From positions 17,896 through 81,895 of the forward strand of contig FN648559.1 of the NCBI GenBank assembly GCA_000310025.1: DNA of 64,000 nucleotides, read 5' to 3'. Under the pieces are notes generated by a model. That model was not told the DNA's origin. It worked only from the letters and a program-made list of their open reading frames with translations, and searched no databases. The stretch is from Ectocarpus siliculosus (lineage: Eukaryota > Sar > Phaeophyceae > Ectocarpales > Ectocarpaceae). The number at the start of each line of letters is the position of its first letter. Position 1 is the stretch's first letter. Below, piece after piece: positions 44,701 to 58,700 of the stretch. Both the position numbers and the translations under genes were made by a program.

Positions 44701-47700
44701 CGTGATGTTTTTGTGTGTGCGCCTTTGTGGGGGTATGTGATTGGCCATGACCACGAATGTCGTCGTCCACGCCAGTGTCGAAACCTTCTTGACTTGATCT
44801 GGACCGTACGCATGGCCCATCGTGACGGAATAATCCGGTTCGAAGGAGTTCCTACGGTAAGGTTCCTGCGTGGGTATGCACACAACATCCAAGAAAAATT
44901 GACAGGAGCTAAAATTGCTCACCTTTTTCTGTGACGCGTCCTATATGCGGTCACAGGTGCCGTCCAGAGTTTAAGCGGAGGGATGGAAGCAAGCGATGCC
45001 TCTGCAGAGGGAGAGGGGACACCAGCAGAGACGCCCTCGGAGACCCTTCAGCGCATTCGTGACTTCACGCGCTGGCTTTGTCGGGTACGAAACAGTTTTC
45101 AACGCATTTCCGTGCCGTGTGTCCACTTGAAGTTGGCTGCCGCTTGATTTCACCAAATCACGTGGAAATGTAGAGTGGGAGGGCAGCAGGTCGAAGTTGA
45201 GGAGGTATCATATGCAGTTGATAATTCCGGAGCTGTGTTTTCGTTAAACGATTTTCGTTGAACGATGAAAGGTCTCCTGCCGTGCAGGCCAAACCTTAGA
45301 CTTTCTACCCGGCGCTATACCTGTTTCAGGCAAAAGGAAAATGTATACCTCCCCCGATCTAGTATTGTATCGGCACGTGGCGCGTGGGTCGTGTCCCGTA
45401 GCAAATTTGCAGGTTTCAGCATTCCCAAGGGTTGTCAAGCATTGTCGAAGTGAACGTCGGCCACACTCCACACGCCCATGTGCGATTAGGTGTGAGAGCC
45501 ATTGTGATGCATCACGATCACGTGCCCTCAAAGATGCCGTCCCTTGCTGTCGGAGGTGCAATCGTTAAATGTCTCCCACAACCAGAGGTTCATTTATTGA
45601 GTCCAACCATTGTTTTCATCAGTCTTCGGCCCAGTACAAACAGCATCCGCCGATTGGCCTACGCGTGGGACGGACGAAGTGTGAGTCCTGACGACTGCAC
45701 GGTCGCCAACCTCATGTATTGCAGGCCTCTCGAGAGCGCCCCTGTACTCGTATTTTTGGTTGGTGTGGCGACGCCGTTCAAGGATGTCTGTTCGAGTGGA
45801 ACGGTTGCGAGAACGATCTGCTGTTGTTCGATCCAAATGCTTTTTGCTTAACTTAGGGAATAGCATTTGTATGGCATCTGGCTAACACCAGCACATGTAT
45901 CGTCGAGCATGGAAGATTTTGACGGATTCTGTGGAGAGTTGCAACTTCGTACTAACGTGACGCCTCTGATGTACATATGCGCGCATGCGTGATGGTGTTC
46001 TCCGACTAGCAGGAGGTTCTCCGTAGCTTGTACCCAGGGTGCCCGTTCGAACGGGAAGTGCTGGGGCTCGAGATGGCCCAGCTCATCTTGTCAGAACTAC
46101 TGCCGTCAGAAGAACTGGTTGCATCGACCGAATCCGAGACTGCCCTCGCAAAGGTTTGTTCCATCTCGGTAACGTTAACCCTTATCCTAGCTCTCAGTAG
46201 CCGTGGATTCCGACTCGTGCCGCCGTCGTGGTTCGAGTCATGGCTGCTGAGAGGGTTTTTGGGAGTGCGCTGATGGCATCCGTCATGTGCGTATCGAGGA
46301 TAGCATATTTGCGACTTGCCACCGGCACGGTAGCAGCGCACAGTACCAGCACGGCGGTACAAGTAGCTGGAGAGCGGCCTGTCTGTTAGCTTTCTTATCC
46401 CAGTACTCTGCGTACAATAGGTACGAAATGAGGAATCCCCCCTCCCCCCCTCCGTACCGTATCGATCGACTTTACGCGTCTTTCGAAACGGTCTGAGCGG
46501 TATCATCTCCATCTCATCTTTGCCGGCATTGCCCGTACGTAACCAAGGCAAACTATTCCCGAAACACGCGCCCGCTGCACTGCTATACTTGCGCATTCGA
46601 ACCGGTCCCAAAAGGTGGCGTCTTCTTCTCTCTTCTGCTGGCACTGGGTGGACACGCTGCTAGCCTTGCTGGGAAGCAGCTGGGACCGCTCCCGCGCCCT
46701 CGCCTACTCCATCCTCGCGCGCTTCCCGCGACCTCTTGCCGGCTACGAGGGTCTCGGCGGCGCCACTCGCCTAGCAGAACAGGGGCTGCGCTTGAGCGGC
46801 AGCGGCCGGCAGCGGGAAAGCGACCAGGGTGCCCTCATCCTTCGTTTGGTGTTCGTGTTGTATGCTCGAGGGCTACGTCTGCGGGTGCCCCTGCTGGGTA
46901 CCGAGGTTGCGGGCGGGGGCGCCGTGGGTGGAGATGTTGCAGATGTGAACAAGCTCGGTCGAGGAGGTGCTGTCGCGAGCGATGGGGTCGGCGTTGCAGT
47001 GGAGGACGATGGCGGTGATGATACGGCAATCTTTCTCGAAGGTCTCTGCGGTGTCCTCTCGCACAGGTGCTTGGTTTGGTACTTTGGCGTGTTGAGCTGG
47101 TTTGAACTTCGAAGGAGACTGTTTGGTACTCGATAGCCTCCTTGCAAAGCAATCGGTTTTTGACTACTTCTGTTACCTCTTGTCCTTCTGCAACGGGGGT
47201 ATGACTACGCGGCCCCCAGTTGCACAGTCGATGAAGATCCTATGTTGGATTATTTGGAACGCTCATCTGTAGGCCAAGTGGATCCAGCCCTGGCTTTTTG
47301 GCCAAGCCTCCGCTTCCCCAGCATCGTTCGAGGGTTTCCCATTGCGATATTGTTGGGTTAGGGTTAGGGTTAGGGTTAGGGTTAGATCGAGTTACCGCTC
47401 CCGGAGACCAATGTTCTGCGTTGCCCTATGGCTCACCTGGCAGGGGATGCAGGCATATGCGTGGCACTAACAAGTAAGAGAGGAAGTCAACTTGATGCGG
47501 AATGGAAGACGAAATCAACCTTTTTTTTGCTCCCACACATGGCACAAACCCTTGTTGTACCAAGATATTGCACAGCTGTACCGCCCTCCCGCACACTCAT
47601 TTCAAGATCAGCCAACGGACAGGGAGTAAAAGCTTTCTCGGGTACTGTGTTTGTGGTCAGGTTGACAATGTAGGGCCGCCGAGTACACCCCGGGAAGGTG

Positions 47701-50700
47701 TGACCAATCTCGGTGAAGCCGCAGCTCTGCTCCCATCCCGGCACTCAAAGCATTTTGGTGTGCTCCGTTAAGGTACAGAGGCGGAAGCGATGTTACCCTT
47801 CTCCCTCAGGATCAAATGTTTGTCTTGTCTTTTCGAAGGGTAAGGTTACGTATTCCTTAACGATGCCGGCCTCCCAGTCTTTCTCCCTTGCTCGTTGTTT
47901 TTTTGCTCCGGGCGAACACCAGGCTCGACGGTATGCAGGGTTCGTTCGACGCAATCCTCGCGAACAAGCCCGGTAAAACCTCCGACACCGCCACCGCCGC
48001 CCTCGCAGTCCGCGTCACCCCCTCCTTGCCCCACGGGGTCCTCCTGGCGACTCACCACGTGCTGCTCGAATCCAAGCTACGTGCTTCAGGAGCTGGACGC
48101 TCCTCCTCCTCCTCCTCCCCCGTCACTGGCCAAGGCCGTAGTCGGCGGGGGGCGAAGCTGCGACGTGCCGGGGGGACGGCGGCGACCGCGGGGGTGGGAG
48201 GGGAGGGCGGTGCGGTGCAGTGGGAACGGCGGCGAAAGGCGGCGACTTTGCTGCTGGAACAGGCGTTTCGTTCGCTGCGGCTGTCTTTGCTGATTGTTGG
48301 GGAGAACGGCTGCGGTGATGATGAGGATGATGGTAATGATGAAGGCCGCGACATCTGTGATGACACCACCGACGGCGAAAACCCTGAGGGAGCCGTGAAA
48401 ACCTCACGCAAGCCCCGCTCCGGGGTGAGCGTCAACGCGAACGGGCACATGGGAATGGTGTCCCTCGACACCGGCAAGCAAACCGTGTGTACGGCACCGC
48501 TCACGGGAAGCAGCGGAAACAGCGTCCTTGATTGCGCGGACGGCGCAGCGACGGAGGACGACACCCACGGTATGTCGAAACACGGCGACTGTGGCAACGA
48601 CAGCAGCGGTGGCCTGGAATGGGGTGGTGGGAGTGGGCAGCACAAGACGGATACGGCGCAGCGCTCGGCAGTGGAAAGCCAGCGCGCGGTCGTCGGGGCG
48701 TGGCTGCTGGCGAAAGAGACGTGCCGTTTTTTTTCGACGCTCGTCGCGGCGTCGCCCCTCCCGTTGCAGGAGGAGGAGGAGGCTACGGGAAGTCCTGACT
48801 TGAGCGCTGGGGCGTCGGATGGGGGCAAGGGAGCGGATGTGAGGGGTTCAGGATCCCTTCTAGCGGCCAAAGACGTGACTGCTATTGGAGAAACGCTGCT
48901 CAAGACCTTGTTGTCTTTGAAGCACATGGGGTGCGTGGCGTCTGCTCAGGTGAGGGGCAATGATGCGTTCACGTTCGTACGTGTGGACAATTGTACCGCT
49001 TCGCTGTTTGGGTGGGGTGAGGAGGGCGCAGCTAGATGCTTTGTGTTGAAGCTGCAGAGGTCCGTTCGCAGTTGATGGTGACGATGGTGGTGACGATCAG
49101 CCGGTGCGGCAGTACCTGGTGTGGCTTTATCACACGACTGATCGATTTCAACTCAGACGGTCCAATGTATCCCCGCAATCTGTTCTTATCGTACCCAAGT
49201 TGTTTTTCGCTACGCTGTTGTCGTGTCGAACCTCGCGGGCTAATCCTTTTCAGGCTGCATTGCAAACGGTATGCGAGGCAATGCTCCACGGAGGGCGGCG
49301 GAACGCTCCCTTGGCGCGTCTTCCATCCCTCTGGCTGGACCAATTACTAGGCCAACTGGCCGGAGAAAAGCAAGAGGTGAGGCTAACGCACGACAGGATT
49401 GACCCGCGATGGACCTTGTGGCTGATAACGTAGCATTGGTACCGAACGTAGCTGGTCTATGCACATGGCGAACTCCTGCGGCTCGAGCGCGTCTCGTTTT
49501 CACCGCCCCTGGACCCCCTTGTTTGTTTGTGTTGTGTGCGTGCGTGGAGCACAGATTACCGTCAACGGTTGGCCGTCCGCCAAGTCGCGTTATGCCTCTT
49601 TCAGTCACAAGGTCGTTCATACTTTAGCTGCTGCGGCACCTGTTGTTTTTTTCTGAGTTCTCTTTTTGATCTGTTCGTATAGATATAGCCCGAAAGACTC
49701 TCACAAGACCCAGAAGACACCCTTCCGCTTGTGTCTTTTCATCAGATAGACGATCCTATGTGGGCCTTGTCCCCGGCCTGTACCCGATGTTTGTCTTTCC
49801 CGACATTGTCGCATCATTGGCCCATCTGTCGTCGTTCCCTAACCCTCCTCCAGAAGTCTTCTCGCCTAGCATGCGCAGTCGTTGTTTTTTTTCGAGCTCC
49901 GCCCCCCGAACCCTGTACCTTCTATTGTTTTCTCCGGTTTGTCTTGGTTTCTGCCTGTTGTCGCTGGCCGCCTCCAGAAGAGTTGTGCACCCCCCCCCCC
50001 AGAAAGCGCCTTGCCTCCCGATCCCAATCCTCAACCCCTTGTACGCGCATCTTGGGACTCCGTCCTACCTTGGGGAACATCCGTCGTCGTTCATCTACGC
50101 ACTGCTGTGTCTCATTCCTCTTTTCTGTGCGCGCTGTTCTCATTTCCTTTCCAACCTGCCTCCAATGTGGCGCCGGTTTTCTCTCCTCCATCTTCTGCGA
50201 ATCACCTCACACCGAAACGTACGGTCGACGGTGGCCCGCGAACAATCGGGCAGTTCGTGCTCCGCCGCAGCACCGGGTTGGCGTTCACGTTCATGGCCAT
50301 TCTCAGAGCGGAGCCAAGGTCAGTTGCCGACTCCGATTTTCTCTGAGTGCGGCATCGTGACCTTTTTCAACTTGTATGTTTTTTAGTTTTCAACACTCTT
50401 GGTGGCACAGCATCTGCATTGGCCCGCGAACAATCGGGCAGTTCGTGCTCCGCCGCAGCACCGGGTTGGCGTTCACGTTCATGGCCATTCTCAGAGCGGA
50501 GCCAAGGTCAGTTGCCGACTCCGATTTTCTCTGAGTGCGGCATCGTGACCTTTTTCAACTTGTATGTTTTTTAGTTTTCAACACTCTTGGTGGCACAGCA
50601 TCTGCATATGTGATTCTCAGATTACCCACCACTATGTTTGTGTGCATAGTTCGTGTCACAGCTTCGCCTGTCGTCTCTGTCGTTGTTGTCGTTGGTTGCT

Positions 50701-53700
50701 TTTTCAATGCGGTACTATCAGTTCTGACCTCGGTTTTTCACCTTTTCTACACGCTACTCATCAGAGCAAGACGAACACACCCGCGGCCACAAGCTGCACC
50801 CGAAAATGACAATGATTTACGAAGTACTGTATATTCCCCGAGAGAGAAAGCTGTCTACCACCCCCCAATCCTATTTTTTGCAAAGGTTGCGTGGTGACGT
50901 CTGCTATTAAATAGTGGATGAGGCGATGTAATTTCCACGTACGCCGGCATGGTGGAATAGGGCAAGCGTTATTTTTGCACGTGGGTTGTGTGTTGTACCC
51001 TTTTTATAGCGTACCACCGTCTCTCGTGGTATGGTGGGAATAGGTCTCAATATTTTATCTCCTTGCTGAACGAGCACAAGGTCTGGTGTTGGCGAATTTG
51101 AACATGGCGTGCTTGTCTCGCGGTTAAATTTGATGAACACTTGGGTCGTGATACGTACGACACATACACAGGAGCTTCCATTTTTTTTTGTCAACGATTG
51201 TTTTCATCTGGTTGCAACACAAGTCGGCATGGTAACGCTAACCCCTTAAACCCTAGCCCAATCGTAAGCTGCGTATCTCTGTCCCGTAAATAATAAAAAG
51301 GAGATGCTGGTCAATCGAAACTGTATATATTGCTGGATTTTGCCGTCTCGGTTGAAACATATGTCAGAGTACACCCTGTGTTGCCACGGTTGTGTTGCTG
51401 GCACCGTTTGTTTTTTAGCCAACCGTCGGTGTCCTCACGGTGGTCGTCGATTTGGTTGTGGCTGTGGTTTCTTGTGCCCGTCTCTTCGGCACTGCTACCC
51501 GAACGTATTCTATCGGCTCTCGCGACTTCACACGCCTGTTCGGTTGCTTCGTTGTCGGGAGTTGTCGTGTTTATTTTTGTACATTGTTTCGTTGTGTCGC
51601 TGCTGTTCTTTGGCTTTTTTTCTAGCAGGAGTGTTGAGCCCGTTTTGCTACCCCGCTGCATGGGCCACCTGCTGGCGATGGCAAAGGCAAATGAAGCTCA
51701 ATCCAAGGACAAGGAAAGCAAGAGCAAAGACAACACCGGCGACGACACTCAGGTAGCACCGAAAACGCTGGTGGACGAAGGAGCGTCGAAGGGCGATTGG
51801 AAGAGCACGGTGCATGCTATGAACGTGCTGAGGGTTGTTTTCGTGGACGCCACCCTGGCCGACGACGTCGGTCCCTACGTCACCGAGGTACGAAAAGTAA
51901 AAACGGATCCGTGATCCCCGTTCCAGATGTACTTTTACTTTCGTACGGAGGCATGTCCCGTGCGTACATGGGGACGCTGCCGGTTTCAACGCACGGAACA
52001 CAGATACGGTTTCATTTAGGTAGGTATTGCATGTTTTCATCTCACAGTGCTTCTCACGCCGCCGTTTTTGGTCAGGTTTGTTACATGACCGACATTCGAA
52101 GTACGTAGAAAATAGGTCTTGTTGTCTTCGTCTCCCTGTTAGTTTCGTAGTCCGAACAAAGGGCTTTGCTCGGCCTTCTGCCCTATCCGTCGTCCTCGAC
52201 CATGTTGTTTAGGAGCTTTTATGCCCTTGTATCCGCATCGCAGAACTTTGGTGGGGCCTCTAGTATGGACGTGATTCGGCGTTCTTTTTGAGAAAATGTT
52301 GGAACAGAATACAAAGCTGTGGACTTCGGACAGCAATTTTTCAAGTGAAAAGCAGCGCACCGAACGTGTTGGCCGTACACGTTAACCCTTTTTTTTGGGG
52401 GGTGGGTGGGCTGTTTCTCCTGCCTGGCCTATGTGAGTTTTTTCCTGGATGGAGTGTTTCTGGGAATCCTTCCCTCCGACAGTAGTTGTAGAGAACCACA
52501 GCTTTGAGCAACAGCAACAGCATAACCACCACCACCACGAAAATCACCACCAAAAATTTAATGAGAACAACAGCGTCACGACCACCATGAAGAAAATATC
52601 ACCATCACGACCACCACGAAAACCGCTACCATCACACAACCACCAACGATGAATACGACAACACCAACCGAACGCAAGACGTACACCACTCTCGTCCGCC
52701 ACAATCAGCGAAACTGCTACCTACCCAAACGTGCAGGCTACGATGGCGGCCGTCTGCGGTTTTGAGCACCCTATGTGGGCCGTCCGTAACTCGTCCATGA
52801 TGCTCTTCGCCTCGATCATGCAACGAGCCGTCGGAGGAGCGAAGAACGCCGCCGAACCTGCCGGAAACCCCTGTGAGTACCGCGGTGCGATATTGTCGAC
52901 AATTTGACGAGAGGTATAGCGGGAAGCCCTGGACAACACGGTCGTGGGAAAACCTCTAACCAGTCAGGGGGACCCTCTGGTGCGGTCCTTGGGAGCGGGA
53001 AACACAAACTTTTTGCCTCATCGCAAGTGGCATGGTGCTTGATCCTCCTAGTCGTAGCTGTGCAGCTCTGCTATTGCCACCACGTTGCACGGTGGCTTCT
53101 TCATTTTTTGCTTGAGCAGCGTGCTCAAACCCTTGGTAACCCAAGCTGAGGGCTGGCAATTCGGCAACTGCTCTCCCTTGCCCAACCCTTGGTGCGAGCT
53201 GCCTGCCCTCGTGTGGGGTGTTGCATGGAGGCTTTCGTAAAACGTCCGCATGTTCAAACGGCTTCCAGGGTTTCGCGCTCAGCGTTTGTTGGGGACATTT
53301 GTTGCGGGCGGGGTTCCTCGGGATTGTTGTCTCGCTTCCCTGCTGTCTCACGTTGCGAATCGCGTTTTTTTTGTTTTGGTCGTTTTTCCATACATCCCTA
53401 CCAGTGTCGGACGGGTCGAAGCGCCCGCATTCCGCCCGAGCTGCTGTTGCCGCTGAGGCGTTTTTCCAGCAACATCCCAAGTGAGTCCTACACGCATTCC
53501 CCTGAAGCACATGCGGTTGCACTTATCTTGCCGTATTCTGGCGTGGACTTAACGACCTCTATCGTGCGTTCATGTTGTTTTTTCCTTTTGTTCACCGTCG
53601 TGAGAGGTGTCAAACACTTGGGAGTCATTGTTGGATGGTGTCTTTGACAATGACCTTTTTTTGTGTTTATATCCAACTAATTGGTCGGTCAGCGGAGTCC

Positions 53701-55712
53701 ACCTTTGCCCTTTCCGCGGTGCTGTGGACCGTGTGGTACGTTGTGACTGGAAATGCCGTGATTCCAAGCTCCTTGTCGTCACTCATATTGTGTGCTGCTC
53801 TGATTACACGCGTGCCAGGCTCCACCCCTTCCTCTTGTCCGAATTGGAGAGGGCCACCAACTGCACCCCCGAGGCCGGCACTGGGTCTTCGGGCGAGAAG
53901 GAAGGGCAAAGGGCAGCAGCAGCAGCGGCGGCAGCACGGGCCGAGATGCATCCGGTGCTCTACCCCATTCTGCTGCTGCTCGCTAGGCTTAAGGCTGGGG
54001 GCGAAACAAGCAGCTTGGGGATTGGGCAGGCAGAGGTATGAGCATGTGAGGCTTATGACGTTTGCTGGGTACATATATCGCGGGGTGAAGTCATCTTTTG
54101 TAGCCGGAAGTGCTATGGTACCGCTTGGAAAGATCAAACCCATCGCGCCACAATCGGTTGTTACATGTTTTTTTTTCTTTGATGTTTTCTTTTCCTTCGA
54201 TGAGGTGGTGAAACTACCCCCGTTCTCAATGCAGCTCGTTCCTTATTTTGGAGTAAGAATTGTGACAGCGGGAACTCGGTTCCTTGCATTTGACGAGTAC
54301 CGAAGAAGAGGAAATAAGGTTGAACCCACAGCGGTGGCAGTCGCAGCACCGATGTGATGTCTACCCGAGTCAACCGTGCTCGCGAGAGAAGCTGTTGTGG
54401 AAGTCGTGTTTGTTGTTCTGGTCCTCAGCGTGAGGAGCGCATTTTTCCTAGCGACGAAAAACACAGTGCCCCTCCCTTGCTGATATCTCGAGACAGGATG
54501 GCTGCCCTGGTTGCAGGAAAAAGGGTTGTCTTGGCACCGAAAACAATTTCCAACAAGGGCTAGGCGGGAGACGGCTCGTTGGGCATGGTTTCGGAAGTGC
54601 GCGCGAGGAGTATTGTTTTTTCGCACGCCCCCTCCGTGTTTATCCATCTTGACCTTCTCAGTGCGCGGAATGTGCGATACACATCTACAAGGCGTTTGCT
54701 CAAGCGCGTGTTGAGGTTCACTTGTTGCGAACGTTCCTTGCTGGATGGGATATCCACAAGGCACGCGTGTACGGCGCCGCGAGGCGGCGGCCTGCTAACA
54801 CTCGGGAAACGTTTTGTGTACCGTCGTGCGTGTCGCAGCGCGGGTCTCAGGTAGGCGCTTGTCCCCAGGACGCTGCAACACTGACAGAGTCGTTGGTACC
54901 GGCAGTCATCTGGTGTGCCGGTAACCCCCACTTTCTTGCAAGACTCGCGAGCTCCCGAGCCCTGGCCGCCCTGGTCCCGCCCGCTCGAGCCCACGGTGTG
55001 GTGATGGACCTCATCCGAAGGTTACCGAAGAGCCCAGCCGATGCAGAGTCGACCGGCCCCGACGCACACAACCACGTTCATGGTGAGGATTAGAGGATTA
55101 GGATTAGAGGATTGGATCGTTCAAGCTTCCTTGTTTCGTGCATTTCGTCGTTGTCGCCTTGCGAGGGCGTGCGAGACGGCATTGTTTCGTGCCTTTACAT
55201 GGGAGCCCCGTCGTGCTGTACGGGGTGACCACGATGGTTATTGACAGGTGTCGTTTTTCAAGGCGACCTGTCCCAAGACGTGGACGGACGTCATGCTGAG
55301 GGCGGAAAGCGCGCTGTTTATGTAGACTACAGACACCAGAAGAAATAGGTAATTCAACCAATCCGAATGGTTGATGTGAAATCTGTAGTACCCTTTCGTG
55401 TTTGCTTCCCGCTGTTGTTCCGTTTGTTTTCATCCCGAGATGAGACCGCGCGGTCGCTGGTCTGCGACATAGTTGTCGGCCAACTTGGCGTAATATCTGC
55501 GCTTTTGCTCCTTGGAGCTCAAATGCTTCACTAATGTCCATGTGCCTCGTGCTTTGCAGGACGAGGCGGTAAGTTAATTCAATACAAACAACATGTGTAT
55601 ATAATGAGGGTTAGGAATATCTGTACTTGCTGCGATTCAAACAGCGACGCGACCCCTACTCTCACCGAGCGGCCTCTTCACTTGTTCCGTGCCAAGCTGA
55701 CTGCGTCATTGG

Positions 55713-55763
<51 letters not shown>

Positions 55764-58700
55764 GCTTGAATGTGGCACGGCCGGTTTCGACCCTAGCTTC
55801 TTCCTATTGACTGCCCAGACCGCAACAACCTTTTCACAACACGAGCTACTACCTAGCAGAGAGTGTCTTTGCAAGTGGTCGAGGTTTTTCTCATGGGGTC
55901 TAAATTCTTGGGTGAACCGTTCCTGTGTCGGACCCCGGTGGTGGTGTAGGAACTTTGCTCCAGGTGCTGGAGCTGCTGCTCGCCGTGAGAGCTCGATCGA
56001 ACAGTGGTCAGCCTGCGGGGGCGACAACGCAGGTAATTCGTAATTATCCTCGCTTTCTGGTGATTTCTCGATCCTTGGAGCTATGATCTCTGGCAGTGCA
56101 AGCGTCACCCCTCAATGATTATGTGTGTCAATTCCATTTCGTTCTACGCGAACGTTTACACCTTTCGCGTATACTTTCTAGACGTATGTATCGAAGCGGG
56201 CCACGTGGAAGGAACGCCACAGTGCGGCTCCTCGTAGTGCCATGGCAAGCAAAATGTCTGGCTGGGTACCGTCTTTGCCAACTAGTGGCGAGCATCTTTT
56301 GGGGGGCTATCGTTGGATAATGCCATTGGCCGATATGTGTTGGTGTAGTTGGCGGGTTTGTCCCTTCTCTTCCTTGCTTTTCAAAGCCATACAAACAGTT
56401 CTCCTTGGTTAGACCATTCCTTACGGTTCTTTTTTGGAGCTGTATTTTTCTTTTTTCTTTCTCAAAAAAAGACCACTGGCCACAAAACCCCTCTTACGGT
56501 GTCTTTTATCAGGGAAAAAAGGCCAACAAAAAAGACAACCCGTTTTGGACAGCCCATCCTGTCTTTTTCTGGGGCAGTTTTGGATAAGTCGGGGCTGTCC
56601 GAAAATGTTATATTTTTTTGGCCACAATCGCATGACTCTTACCTACAAACTTGAATCTCTCCACGGTTGATCCCCGCAAACCCTAACGGTGGTCACACGA
56701 GTTGTGCCATGTGGCTGGTACAGAGTCTGTAGCACCGGTGGTAGCCGTTGTTTTTTCGTTTGGCTGGACCAGGTGGACGACCCGATGTGTGCGGCAAATA
56801 AGCGGCAAACATACCGGAGAGAGCCTGGCGCAGCAGCGCTGGGCCATTTTTCGTGAATTGTCAACTTTGTGAACCCAACTTCTGGGCGTCCTACAGCCTC
56901 CTGGTCTTTATTAGCCATCACACAAGACGAATCATACGCACAGCTCGTGACGCATACCTTAAGTCATGGCTGTTGGTTGATTCGGTGGCGAGGAAGTACC
57001 GGTAAACCAAAGTTGCGACACGGGTAAAGGAGCAAAAAAAGCTGCTTGAAGATGCGGCGGGTCATTTTTCCCGCTTGTCCGCTACTCTCGCGCTCACAAT
57101 CTCGAGCGCCCTATAGCCTCCTGGTCTGTACCAGCCACCACCCAAGACCGACCATACACACAGCTTGTGGCGCATACCTTGGTCATCGCTGTTGCTTTAG
57201 TGGGTGGCGAGGGAGTACCGGTCAACCAAAGTTGCGACACGGGCAAAGGAGCAAAAACAACTGTTTGTTGGAGTTGGCTGGAGCGGTGGGCATTTTTTCA
57301 GCGTGCTGTTTACTCTCGCCACCTCAGTTTTCGTGCCTCCTATCGCCGCGTGGTCTCTATCAGCCGCCACACAAGACGGACCATACCTACAGTTCGCGAG
57401 GGATAGCTTTACGTTCCTGCTGCTTCACTCTGTGCGGATATATCGCCGAAAAACCAAAGCGGTGGAAGGGTTACGTAGAAGTATATGACAACGACCGTTG
57501 CAGGGTCTGTTTTTTTCTGTCGATGACTCGGAAGAGAAAAAATGATCGACCAGCACCATAAGAAAGGGGTCAACTTTTTTGTAAATCCCTTTTTGGGTCG
57601 TTCCTTCGGGGGGAAACAAGATCTAGAAAAATACCCCGTAAGGGATGGCCTTAGTAGCCTACAAGGAGTAAAATAGCAGGAATATGGATCAGAGAAACAT
57701 TACTACTCCCGACGGACGGGAAAACCACCCTGTTGCTACATTTGTATATTTTCTACATGATTGTGGAAACTCAAAGCGAAAGGTTCACAGGGACAAAGAA
57801 CACTTTACAAGGACAGTATTAGTCCCATCACACAATCAAACTGGAAATGTGTGGCGCTTTTCGATTTCTCGAATTCTCGAAGCATTTTTTTCCACCGTGC
57901 GGCGCCGATCCCGTGGCAAACCTGGAACACCTTCCAAAGCTTTTCTTTTTTCCCGTATCCCTGACGAAGTTACTGTGTTGTTTACCATGAGTCGAATTGA
58001 CCGGCCGGATTTTGATCGGTTCCATTTTGTTTGCAGGTGCGCGAGATTTCAGTGGATAGTCCTGATCCCGGATCGACGTGCTCAGAATCGGAGGCACAGC
58101 TGCCGAAATTGAGTTCGGCCGTGCTGGAACTCTCCTGGCTCGCTGACCCGATGCAGTCACGGTGCCCCCCGATTAGAAGCACCATGCTTCAGGTTCTGGA
58201 GGTGAGGGGGATCTTAGCAGGTATATAGCCGGGGTGGGCGTCGTCCGACCTGGTGCACAGTGAACTTTCAACCGAACCATCCCGAGTCATAGCTTATCAG
58301 CTCGATCGTGTAGCTTGCCCCAAGGACCCAGGAAGACGCTGTCACGCCCGTTATGGTCTCAAGTCCGTCGAAATTGTTCTGTAGGCAAAATCGCTTGCCG
58401 GCGAGTCAAGACGTTGAATATCCTTTGTGGTATGACAGGAGCTCCTAGCGTGGTGCTTGCGCAACTTAGGCATTGCGGCTGGTACTGTGAGGTCCCCAAA
58501 GGAAACACGACGAAAAACCAAGTGCGGAGTGATTGCTGTGAAGTTGCGTTAGGCCAAGAAGGTGCGCAGAGTATTTTTTTGTGCGTGATTTGAGCACACT
58601 GATGGGCCGATTCTTGTTTTCCGGTTGGTATGATTGTTGTACTTGAGCACAGCAGTTAAAGGTTGCTTCGTTTCTCGCACGAATGTGCAACCGGCCACAT

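Noticed and set aside
47355-47384. Chromosome end
   Set aside because: Only five telomere units, with THADA exons continuing on both sides.
50232-50607. Two exons used together in THADA
   Set aside because: Each is 65 nt, so joint inclusion shifts the frame. Only one fits the exon at 51629.
55627-56043. Poly-Ala or poly-Leu protein
   Set aside because: The runs come from a CTG microsatellite read in different frames. Real exon evidence here is limited to 55964-56032.
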